Shown here: positions 35,778 through 46,302 of the stretch, one piece after another | Position numbering within the stretch: the first letter of the stretch is position 1 | Layout of the letters: every line of letters starts with the position of its first letter | NCBI RefSeq assembly: GCF_037975245.1 | Contig: NC_092572.1 | Coordinates: 11,419,769-11,483,768 of the forward strand | Length of the DNA stretch: 64,000 nucleotides | Source: Apostichopus japonicus | Taxonomy: Eukaryota; Echinodermata; Holothuroidea; Aspidochirotida; Stichopodidae | Direction: 5' to 3' | Notes under the pieces: generated by a model | The model's input: the letters and a program-made list of their open reading frames with translations, nothing else | Database searches by the model: none | Told to the model about the DNA's origin: nothing | Made by a program: the position numbers and the translations under genes

Positions 35778-38267
35778 TGTCCACACTCATTATTTCAAGA
35801 AATCACACAAAGACTTATATTCATATAGACACCTGTAACTTTGCAGAAGGTGAAAGGTCTCAAGGTGACTTCATACTCAGTACAAAGTTGGTCATTTCTG
35901 GAATCATGCCAACTATTAAAAGGGATATCTGAACTTTAGGACATTTTGCTAATTTTTCGTTCCCTGCAGCACTTGACGGTTAAATGCATGCTGCAGTAAG
36001 GAGAAACACGTTATAAGCCAGGTGAAACCTGTTTTGGGTAGTTTAACTGTCATGTATATCAAATATCTCCCTCAAGTGACTGCAACCTAAAGTTGATTTT
36101 TAGTGAAAAATGCATCAATTCCATGGAATTCACCTGTTACTAGAATTTTAAAACCTAAACTGTGTACCTGGCATTAGCAATAATAATAATGGGCATTTAG
36201 AAATATCCCCTACAATTTTTTAGTGACATGACTCCCATTGATTTCGGTTTCTTTGCAAAGAAGGCATTGCTTACAGTAGTACCATGTAATAAGTCAGATG
36301 CATAAACTGTGACTAAAGACACAGCAAAGAAATGTCAAATTCTGGACAATGTGCAATGTATGCATAATATGCAGTAGGATGCCCCACATAGCCTCTATAG
36401 GCAAATGGTAGGCATCTATGCACCCTGTGATGTAAGTTGCAAATCCATCCAAAAACAAGACCCATTCACATTTCAGAACGAGTAAGTTTCGTCCGCTTGC
36501 GTGATTAATATAATGCTCAGGTGTGAAAAGGTCATATCAGCTGTTTACATTCCCCCTGTGCTTTGCCATTGTCTTATGTTCTGTACTAGTATGTACTGTA
36601 CTCCGTACACCACTGCACGGCAACGTACAATCATCGCACATAAACAGTATACTGTATTCAAACCATTCCGTACTGGCATTACCATAACATGTTAACCCAG
36701 ATTTGAATTTCTTCCAAACCCTTCAAATTCATGAGCGAACGATCTTGCTAGTCACTGTTTTACTGCTGATGTCATATTTGAGGCTAATCCAACATCGAAG
36801 GCATTCAAAGATAGGTCTTAAGACCTAGTAAGGTCTATGCATATAGGCTATTGTAATTCCATTAGAGGCAAGGCCATATGGTTTGAGCCTTTTAGTAAAC
36901 TGCCGTAGCAACCGATTTCTTCCGTTTTGAAATAAATATCAAATCACAGATGAGTTTGGCTTATAATGAATTCAAGTTTATTCGATAAGGTGGACTGTCA
37001 TTCAGTTTTAGTCGAACAACCTTAACGGTGACTTTTCTGCAGTGTTGGTTGAATTGATGCAAAGAAAAATGAAATGGGTGCACTTATAGTGTCGCTAGGT
37101 AGTGTTGGTTAAGAAAGGCAATGGTCTAATACTTGAACAAATACAACATTGGTTTACCTCACTGATCTGGGCCCTATTTCATAAAGATTACTTATGAATC
37201 TTTTTTAATATTTCTTCGTAAGTCACTTGAGAAGTTTTAACGACAAATAGTTTGTATCTTACGAATGATTAATCTTCTTAAGTTACGAACGATTATTTAA
37301 GAATTTATTAAAAGTTTGTATCTTTTATAACTTTGAAAATGGCTAAATGTGACCTTTGACCTGTAGCGCCAACTTTGTCTGAAACTTTTTCTCTTAAACC
37401 AACCGTCTTGCTCACAAAAGAAAATAAGAAATGGTAAGTAAATGACTAAAGCTTTCCTTCTTTGCAGTTTTTTATCCAAAATAATGAAATACCCAATAAA
37501 ACTGTTCACAGGTAGTTTTGTTCTTATTAAATACCATCAAAAAAGTGTTTTTTTAGAGCAGAAAGGTGTACTAAAACTGCTCGAGTGAAGCATCCATACG
37601 GTAACTGTGTGTAGGCTATGCCTACTGTAGTGTTACTGTTACTGTTAGACTACGCCTACTGTAGTGTTAGGGCTACGTATTATATGTAATAGAAGCTACG
37701 CATAGGGTCATTGTACTCACGGTAACAAATAGGCTAGGCCTAATGTTAGTTAGGCTTGGGCGTAAGTAATGATGCGCACCACTGACAAAATGAATACCGT
37801 AATCACGACTTGACAGTTGACATTTGTGATCTCTAAATGAGTCTTGAAGTGGAAATGTTCAAACCACCTCGACTTCACAACGAGAACAAAATAGAGGATA
37901 TATGAATCATAATTACATATAGGCCATCTAGGCTAACTGTTGTTAGAGTTGACTAGGCTAGGCCAAATGAGGTAACCAATGTTGGACGATCACTTTAGTA
38001 GAAAAAAAGGAACAGGAGGGACACTCAAGTCCCTATCAAGGACCCCTGTAAGTTAAGCTAGGCTAATTCTTTTACTTTATATTATATTTTGTGCACCCAG
38101 ATTTTTTGTCGGAGATCTTAGCCCCCTGTCGGAGACCTTAGCCCCCGTGTCTGAGACCTTGGCCCCTGTGTTGGGGAAATCTTGGCGCCACACCAGTTTT
38201 ACCGATAACATAGATATATGAGGAAAAAAAATGTATGGAACTTAGAATGTTATCATCTTTTTTTCAG

Positions 38268-38590
38268 GAGCACAATGGTATAGGGACTTTCTGAAGAGAT
38301 ACCGGATTGTAGTGGAGAGAGTTGGGGAGACCCTGGGAAAAGAAAGAGCTATGATAACAGTGGAGCGACTAGAAAATGGTTCTGAGACCATAAGGCGTAC
38401 ATATCAGTTCCAAGGTGGTGGAAAACTGGAAAGCATTGAGAAAGTATTGGCCCCAAGAGAGACAAAGAACATAGATCTACCAGTTGAGCAACACGGACAA
38501 AAGGCAAATCACCGTCCTGGCCTGTATGAACGCTACAGGGTTTTTCTTGGAGCCTACGTTAATCTTCCCAAACAGCCGCTTCTGTTATGA
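38268..38590 (+). CDS. Exon-like frame with stop, unknown protein
   Basis: An acceptor (CATCTTTTTTTCAG, AG at 38266-38267) opens a frame of about 107 codons ending in TGA at 38588-38590. The peptide begins AQWYRDFLKRYRIVVERVGE and includes MITVERLENGSETIRRTYQF and a hydrophobic end NLPKQPLLL. Composition is like real coding sequence: charged, few rare residues, no stops. No family is recognised. It lies inside the 37169-40332 element, so it is either the last exon of that element's gene or a captured host exon. The upstream exon was not found. Confidence 0.45.
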
Positions 38591-39229
38591 CCCCCTGTAG
38601 GGTGCTCCAGAGGAATGGTGAGTAGGACAATCCTCGAACGGCTGGATTAACACGGAAGTTTTTTACGAATGGTTCTACATTGGACACAACATTTTGAAAG
38701 ATTTGGTAGTCCGACGTAATTTCTAGTCATTCCAGACGACCTTGAAAATCCTACACTGCGTTTATTTGAGTCATATATGGGACGAGAGGAATTACCCTTT
38801 AATATCTTTTAACGTGAATGCTAAATTGTAAAAGTCAACTTATGTTCATTACAATATAACAATTTTACAATTCACTTTAAAATTTCTATTCCAGTATCCA
38901 GTATTCCAGTATTAATTTGTAATGTTCTTGCCAAATAAAAATGAAGAAAATAAAAGATTTCCTTTAAAAAAAATCTGACAGAGCCGACAGGGGGGGGGGG
39001 CAAAGTTTATATATGTTAAAATATATTTATGTAGGGAAATCTATATATAGGGTGAAGCACACATAAACAATTTCGGAGCGATAATTGCATTTTTTTAGAG
39101 GGGTCCCCAACGATTTTTTTAATTGAAAAATCGTTGTGCAGAATTTCGTAAATTTAAGTATTTGCAAGTTTCAGTTAAAATTGACCAAAAATCGTCCATT
39201 TTTACCACGTTTCACTTTAATAAATTGTT

Positions 39230-39730
39230 CAGGGGGTTGGGGGGGTTGGCATTTGGCAAGAAAATAGTTTTTAAATTAATTTGCTTCAAAAGTTGCAATA
39301 GCACCAGATTATATCCCTATTATATCCTAGGACCCTTAATTATTCTCACAAAGTTGAGGGGAACACCCCTCCACTTAGATCACTCCCCCAGGGCGACGGT
39401 CTGAAGTTGGGCAACCTTTTGGGGTATTTTTTTTTTGTAGTTCAAGTTATAATTAGTTGCCTAAACAGCTATGATTCAGTTTGTGAAGGGAGGGTTATGG
39501 GCACAAATTTATCAACGAAACCACAAACGTACCGACCATAGGCGTACGAGGTGGGGGTGTCTGCCCCCCCACCCGCAAAATTCTGAAGACTTAAGATACA
39601 GGTAAAAAATCTGTGCAAATTAGGGCAAATGATAGCACCATTTTGCATATAATCCCTCATATATATAAACCAAAATTTTCAAAGGGGATGGGATCCATAC
39701 CCCCTTAGACCCCTCCCCCAGGAAGACGGT
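39230..39730. repeat. Two G/C-rich MITE fragments related to the 565-926 hAT
   Basis: Phrases such as CACTTAGATCACTCCCCCAG followed by GACGGTCTGAAGT (about 39374-39407) and CTTAGACCCCTCCCCCAG followed by GACGGTCTGAAGT (about 39704-39740) repeat each other. They resemble the right part of the MITE at 565-926 (GTTAGACCCCTCCCCCAG at 856). An ATAGGCGTACGAGG-like left end lies at about 39537. No paired ends or target duplications are resolved, so these are decayed or truncated copies. Confidence 0.5.
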
Positions 39731-41109
39731 CTGAAGTCTGGCAACAGTTCGACTTTCCGTCAAGAATCGTTCTTCCCCCTCCCCAACCTTGCGACTAGTA
39801 GTTCATCCCTTCCCCCTCCCTCCCAACCCAGTCATAAATGAACATTTCTATAGTTACCCCATTATAGTAGCTGTGATTGCCATCCCATCACCACCCCCAC
39901 CAATATTATAGCCTATTCTATATTAAGTAGAGCATCTGTCGGTCTGTCCATTGATGTAGTGGGTTGGTTCTGTCCCTAAATACCCTTTCCCTTCGTAGAG
40001 CTCATTGGTTTTCTCTTTCAAGCAGCCCAAAAGCCATATACATAGCCATCACTGGCATCCACATTAAACACCTAAATAAGCAATGATGTGTTTGATTGAA
40101 ATTTCCCGCCTAATTGACATGTGACACTTAAGAACACACTTTAGAATGATGCTGATCATTCTTAAAGTTAAGAACGATTTCAGGACAAAGATAAGAATGG
40201 ATTCTTCTTAAGTTGCTTTATGAAATAGAAGATGAGAATGTTCTTAAAGTTAAGAACAATTACAGACTTAAGAAAGATTATTCTTCTAAAGTCCTAGATA
40301 AGAATGTTCTTAACTTTTATGGAATAGGGCCCTGTTCACTATGACATATCTGTGCCGTAGATCTACTCAGTGCACGTTCAAAACTACCTGTCATATTACA
40401 ACTGGATAGAGCAGATATTACAACTTAACTGGAAATCTTGGGTCACCATAAGTCCGCAACAGTTCACATTACATTTATTAAGAACGCAAGAGGGATTAGA
40501 GAACCCCGGTAGGAGGATTATTTTAAGAAGGCACGCAGATTTGAAGTATGAGTACGCAGGCGTTCACACTAAGGAAATTAATTGCCATTGCGGACTTGAA
40601 GTAACGTTAGTTCGTAAGTGTAAACAAGGCCTACGAGACCATCTGGAGCAACAATCTTGAATTAAATGAGAGCTCACTCTATACACATCAGTTGTTTGTA
40701 ATAGGTTGTTAAGAAAAGAGTGGCGAGTTCCCCTTTCAAGTTGCATGTAGTTTTGGGAAATCTCTTTTCAGACAGTTGGTACTGTGGTAAACTGTGGTAA
40801 ACAACAGCCCATTAATAAGCAATAAAATACTTTGTATTTTGGTCCAGGAAAATACACACACAGCTTGTTAACGTCGGTGTATAGACACTAGTGTACAGTC
40901 AATACATACAGCTACAGTCAATACCCACAGCACAGTGTACAAACGATACAGCGATGGACATCTCAGGTCCAGCTAAAGATAACAATGTATCACGTTTCAT
41001 TACTGTCTGCATTTTGTACCAACAAGCAGAAAACTTCTCTTTCAAGCAACGGAAAGTTAACTTTTTCAGAGCAGGGCACATGGTTTGGGGCGAGTCTTCA
41101 ATGCCTTTA

Positions 41110-41590
41110 AGAAAACCACAACTTACAGAAGCTAAAAAGTGCCATCAACATTACAAAACTTTGCCCCATTAAGACAACATTTTTCAGTAAACTGTTTAGA
41201 TAACAAGAGAACATTCTTATATTGGATTGCTCAGTTGCTTTCACGGAGCAATTGAACATTTTCCTACAAAATGTTTAATTGATAACTTACCATATCTCGT
41301 CAATTCAACATATTTCTGCAAGATATTAATTGTTCCCTTCATTCCAAGTGAGCACTTTTCTGTAAATGTTTAATTGGCAACTAATCATACCTCGTTAATT
41401 CAACATTTTTCTGCACAATGTTTTTTAATTAATTCTAATAAAAAACAACTTTCTGCAAAATGTTTAATTGACAACTAATCAGATCTCATTCAACATTTAT
41501 CTGCAAAATGTTAAACTTATCAGCTTTGTCAACTTATGGGGCAAAGTTATTATGTTGATGGCACTTTTAAGCTTCTGTAACAACTTGTTC
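41110..41590. repeat. Small inverted repeat around ~70-bp tandem units
   Basis: The segment near 41112-41175 (AGAAGCTAAAAAGTGCCATC) is complementary to about 41520-41585 (GATGGCACTTTTAAGCTTCT). Between them lie three or four copies of a ~70-bp unit with CTGCAAAATGTTTAATTG and TCGTTAATTCAACAT. It abuts the right member of the 30.8/41.6-kb inverted duplication. No coding potential is supported. Confidence 0.7.
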
Positions 41591-42104
41591 TGAAAAGAAC
41601 CAAAATTTCTTCCAATCCTACCAATGATATTGAATTTGTTTGAAAACAAATAAATCACAACAATCAATGCAAGGTACAGGGTTAACAACATTTCCATGAC
41701 CGATATTTTCATGCTAAATATAGTCAATGACATTGCATGTACAAATTTCCAGTGATTTGATTGGCTAATATTATTGTACCCATTGTCTGCAGACATATAT
41801 GCATCTGAGGTGCTCAATGAACAAAGTTTGCAACTACTTGTAATGTTACTTTCCCCTCTGTAGAGGTCGCAAGTTTGTGGTGTAGGCTACTGTACATATC
41901 ATATGTGTGTGCACTAAAATATCATAACTTTAGGCCCTGTCCTCACATACAGTAGGTACAGCATGTTTTGACAACGAGCGCTAATGTTAAGAACTTGATG
42001 GCCTTGAATTGTTTTTGAGACTATCATATAATATTTGAATCATTGTTTTGATCAGAAAATGTTATGAGTTGCAATTGAGACAATCTATGAATTTTGTGGG
42101 AAGC
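41590..42104. repeat. Right member of a ~500-bp inverted duplication (partner 30798-31286)
   Basis: The reverse complement matches 30798-31286 in order over about 500 bp, ending at GTGGGAAGC. It lacks the 30-bp tandem duplication of the partner. It lies in the intron between the second Ig exon and the transmembrane exon of the receptor gene. Confidence 0.8.
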
Positions 42105-42239
42105 TATAAGTCTGCCCAATATATTGTGTAGAACATTGACATCTATAGTATAGGGAGTGATACCATCGCATCTTTACAACTACACTTGTAAAAGTAGGTC
42201 ATACAATAAATGCAATTGGTGTTGGAAAAGGGACGCAAG

Positions 42240-42660
42240 CTTTAATAACGGGACTCAAACATTTTGGGAGACTTGCGTCCCTTGAACGCAAACTTTTTAT
42301 CTCTAGTGACATTACTTCTAAACCCCATAAAACTGGCCCAAATTGTCACAAAAATATTGGGCCCCACAAGTTTGGGTCCGAAGAATGTGTCCTTAATGCA
42401 TTTGAGGCGGAAATAAATCTGGGTCCACCTGCCCCACAAATGGGCCTGTGCATTTTGGGGCCCAGATGGCCTTCATGTACCAGTAACCAGTAACTGTATA
42501 CCAAGTGTGGATTCAATCCGACTTAAAGTTGCAGAGTTATTGCAATGTAAACAAAAAGGGCCCAAATGGTCCCAAACATCTTGGGCCCACAAATTCGGCC
42601 CAACGAATGTGTCCCAAAATGCATTTGAGGTAGAAACTAGAGTAGCAAAGCTACAGCGGT
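42240..42660. repeat. Duplicated repeat with TTGGGCCC and AATGCATTTGAGG phrases
   Basis: Two diverged units (about 42340-42480 and 42555-42650) share the order CAAA-TTGGGCCC-ACAA, CGAANAATGTGTCC and AATGCATTTGAGG. The linking phrase GATTCAATCCGACTTAAAG then GCAGAGTTATTGCAATG is of a widely dispersed type in marine invertebrates. The overlapping frames on both strands are not genes. Confidence 0.55.
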
Positions 42661-43129
42661 TCGACCCATGGATCTGTGAAAGGAAAACCAATTCAGTAGA
42701 GGGCTGCCATGAGTCTAGATAGTAAGTGTTGTATACATTGGGGTCACCAGGGGACAAATTGTGAAGACCTTGTACTGTGATCACGATATCTCAATATTGG
42801 AAGCTTGGGCCGACTTCACATTTAGTGTGTAGAGGTAATGTATGCACTGTTAATGACCTAAACTACTGTATACATGTATCTCAATGCCGATGTGGTAGGC
42901 ACTGGTTGAACAACACATGGGAATCAGGTTTCACTGACTAGCAAATTCTGCCCTGAAGTAATTCTAGCAAATTAATCATGGTCACAAAGCTAGCTTCTAG
43001 ACCACTTCCCAGCTTAAACTGTGATGGCATCAAATATAAATTAAGGGTAATGCATGATACACCTTCACATACACACGTATATGTACTGTATGTATCAGGA
43101 TCTGCCTTTATAATTAATAATATTTAATT

Positions 43130-43462
43130 TTTTCTCTTTTTTTTTATATTTGCTTTTAAGATATCTAGTGCTTTATACCAGCAATTAGGTCTCAAAGCGC
43201 TTTACAGACGTCATAATTACCCCTGGTCAATGATAACCGATCCCAGAGGCAAACCCTCCAGTCGGCAGCAGTTATATACTGCCCCCAATGACAAGTTACC
43301 TCACAGGTACCCATTTAACCCCTGGGTGGAGAGAGGCAAGTGAGGTAAACCATCTTGCCCAAGGACAACGTACAGGTAATGAACTAGGCAGGAGTCGAAC
43401 CAGCAATCCTTGGATCACCAGTCTGACGCCTCAGCCAATATTGGCCACCACGCTCTCATTTC
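43130..43462 (-). mobile_element. tRNA-derived SINE, minus orientation
   Basis: Read on the minus strand from about 43462 the sequence has a degenerate A-box region (GTGGTGGCCAATATTGGCTG), then GGCGTCAGACTGGTGATCC and a B-box match GGTTCGACTCCTGCC. The body continues with TTGTCCTTGGGCAAGATGG and ends in a T/A-rich region near 43130. This is the layout of a tRNA-headed SINE of a type frequent in deuterostome invertebrates. It lies in the receptor intron about 350 bp downstream (in gene sense) of the Ig exon. Confidence 0.7.
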
Positions 43463-43815
43463 TGATATGCAATGGCTTATGACTTTTGGCTTTGCCACCA
43501 TTGATGAGCTTCCTCCTTCCCTGATATTAAATGCACACAGATTGGTAAGCAATTGAAATTTGTTAATTTATCAATTAATTCCAATTTGAAGCTCCACCCA
43601 AATTTCTGGTAAAATACCTTGTTCTTGCCCATGCAAAACTGAACAAAAGTCTACATCTACTGCAGTCACTGTGCATTATAGCAACACTTCAAAATTGCCC
43701 TGCACATTAAAGAGAACCATAGCATTAGTGGTTTAATAACAAAATTTAACCCCATTACCAAATTGATAATTTTAAGGGCACCTGGGTAATTGTAGGATAT
43801 CTTGTAAAGACTCAC

Positions 43816-44079
43816 CTACAGGCATGCGACAATCATGATCCTTTGCATCTGCCTGAACACCAGGACCAATGTCATTGGTAGCACTACAAGAGAATTCAGA
43901 TGAGGTTTCATAGGCAACAAGTACAGTCAACGTGTTGCTAGTTCCATCATTTCTATTATTACTTCCGTTGAAGAATGAATATTGAGTTATACCATCAGGT
44001 ACAGCATCACATTCGCAAGTTAATGTGACTTCTCTACAGTCTTCCCAGTCCAGTATACTCATGTTACACACAGGTGCAT
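43816..44079 (-). CDS. Ig-superfamily receptor, membrane-proximal Ig domain exon
   Basis: A 264-nt minus-strand exon lies between acceptor CCCTTTGAAG and donor GTAG|GTGAGT, phase 1-1. With the T ending the upstream exon the first codon is TAT, so the junction reads NVQ-Y-APVC, the usual linker between adjacent Ig domains. The domain has CREVTLTCECDAVPDG (B-strand Cys), a short middle, and SSEFSCSATNDIG (F-strand Cys). The canonical Trp of the C strand is missing (QYSFFNGS). One or two N-glycosylation sequons (NGS, NMS) are visible. It joins in frame to the transmembrane exon at 31873. A broken partial copy lies just upstream at 44477-44546. Confidence 0.88.
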
Positions 44080-44476
44080 CTTCAAAGGGAAAAAGATCAG
44101 AAGTTTTACATTACAATTGAATTAAGTACAAGGGTTAGCACCATGTGCCTGTGAACATTAGACCTCATTAGTAACATATATATAACTAACATATAATTAT
44201 AATACATCTAACATCACAACTAGATTACAGAAATACAACATACTTTCTTGCCTATGTCCCCCTAAGTTAATTTTTTTTAATAAGGCAGGATTTATTTCTC
44301 CTCTGTTTTATCATAATTCGCACATGTAATTTATGTGACTTCACTGTAACTTTTCCAGTGGGTCGAATAGTTCTAGCATAGTTCTAGCAGAAAATATCCC
44401 AGGTTATTTTGTAATCATGTTTTATTTCAAAATAAAACTAGAAATATGGTCACATCGAATGTCCATTAAAAATACA

Positions 44477-44546
44477 CATTTGCAAGTTAATTTCACTTCC
44501 CTGTAGTCATATTTACTTCAATGCTCAAGTTACACACAAGTGCATC
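44477..44546 (-). pseudogene. Fragment of a duplicated Ig exon (5' part only)
   Basis: This matches the start of the exon at 44079-44009. Shared sequence includes TTGCAAGTTAATTTCACTTC-type and CTCAAGTTACACACAAGTGC, about 75-80% identical by eye. The rest of the exon is absent. It is best read as a remnant of a local exon duplication. Confidence 0.65.
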
Positions 44547-46300
44547 AACAGAAACCAGCAAGCTATTAACAGTAGTGAATTCTTGCCAAGTTTTACACAA
44601 TTTAGAAGATTCCATGTAACACTGCCACAAGAATCTGCACAACTAACTATGAATTCCATGCAAGCTTTCCTCTTGGCATTAGATATTTTCAGATGTCTGA
44701 CCTCTGGTGATCTCAAATGTGTCAACTTTACAAGGTTTTACAGACTTTGACATTAATTACTGACCATTACCCTCTATAGAAAACAAAGGGCTATTGGACT
44801 CTGTAGGATGGAGAGATGAACTCGGCAAGTACAGAGTTAACAAAATATGTAATTCCAAAGTTATCAAAGGAAACAATCTTTTGAACTTTACACTAGCTGG
44901 TTACTTCAAAGGATGTTTGACCTCTACAGAGAAAACTAGGGTTCCAGTACTCAGTGACAGGACCTACATTGCCAGTAAGAGGTTGATCTCTTTGCTTTGA
45001 AGTCAAGATGTTAACTTACACAGCTCCACATAATGTACAGTAAATTATATCCTTCAAAGAATTGTCAGTGCAATAAATTATAAATTCAAACTTAAATACA
45101 AATATATAAGTTTCAAATGCACTTTTCACCCAGAATTTTATGAAATATCTTTCATCTGAGATTCACAAAATTCAGGGTGACAACCATGTTTTGTGAATGA
45201 CAACATTGCAGTAGTCATGCAGAGACTTTGAAAATGTCAACATTTAAATAAGACATTAAATTCCTATGAGGTGCTGTACAGCAAGGGGTAAGGATAGCCC
45301 TTTGAGCTGGTAAGAAGGAGCCTTTGGGCTAGATGGAAAACAGACTAGATTAAGTCTCTAGAGTTTAGTAATCCCCAACAAAACTCTACAGTATGACAGA
45401 CTCGCTCATCATGAAGGGAATTTATTTTAATTCCCCTTTTAGCTTGAAATGTGTCAGTAACCCCAACGCTTTATAAGGCAAAGACTTGGAAGAAATAAGA
45501 ACTGTGAACAGTAAACGTTTAAGACAAGAGAGGGATATTCATGTGAGACTTCCCTACAGATTTTATACAGCAGTATGACACACATCAACTGTGCTAAACT
45601 TATCTGGTAGTTTGTACTGTGTGAAGAATAAGCTGGTTTCATCTGGATTGGAATGATAGGGTTCAATATGTCGCCATATACATGTATCAAAATAAATCTG
45701 GTCAAAGCTATAAATTGCTTTCAATAATATTTCAATAATATAGTCAGTAAATAATACATGTCATTGCAGGGATGGAATAATGGGCAACGGACATGTTAAG
45801 TTCCTTTTAAGATTGTCTCATCAAATAATGATCAAGTTACAAGACCTATTAACTTTTTATCATGATTCAATCGTTCTTCTATGTGTGAAAATATATTTCA
45901 AAACATGAAAGAAAGATGTTTTTTTAGGCTAACAAAGGTACCCCTTGTTGGTAAATATTATCTACCTAGTGTGTATGTGTGTGTGTTGGGGGGAAGGGGG
46001 TTGCAAATGTTTTTCATTTGAAGTTGATGAAGACAACTAGAATGTCAATTGAGCTTTGAGATTCCTTGCAACACTCTGTATGAAGGGTTTGGTTTCTTCC
46101 ATTTTTTTTCTGTTAGAGATTAGAAACCAACTTTTCAGAAGACAATTTATAATGGGTACACACTATTACTGTCTCACTAGCTAGGAGGAGAAGTTTTATC
46201 CAGGAGTGGAAGTAGTAGCTCTCTGGAGACCTATTAAATTGATGACCACAACTGATGTCAGTTCTGGACAGAGTACTTGTAATGTCTTTTGGGGTCACAG
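44547..46300. other. Intron sequence, no exon recognised
   Basis: Between the Ig exon fragment and the 46303 transposon. No repeat boundary or exon is supported. Open frames are short and featureless. Confidence 0.4.
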
Positions 46301-46302
46301 TA

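Larger units (their letters stand above)
37169..40332. mobile_element. 3.2-kb element with GGGCCCTATTYCATAAA ends and TTAAGAACGATT words
   Basis: The inverted ends are GGGCCCTATTTCATAAAG (37169) and its near-complement ending GGGCCC at 40332. Words of the type CTTAAGAACGATT / AAGAATGTTCTTAA repeat at the left (37200-37310) and right (40130-40315) ends in both orientations. Ends of this kind are familiar from PIF/Harbinger-like and other DNA elements, but I could not find a clear 3-bp or 8-bp target duplication. The interior has one exon-like plus-strand frame and poly-G-rich, hAT-like sequence at 38985-39720, which may be a separate insertion. Confidence 0.7.

Noticed and set aside
43130-43462. 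A functional tRNA gene
   Set aside because: The A box is degenerate, no cloverleaf forms over the full length, and the head is followed by a SINE body.
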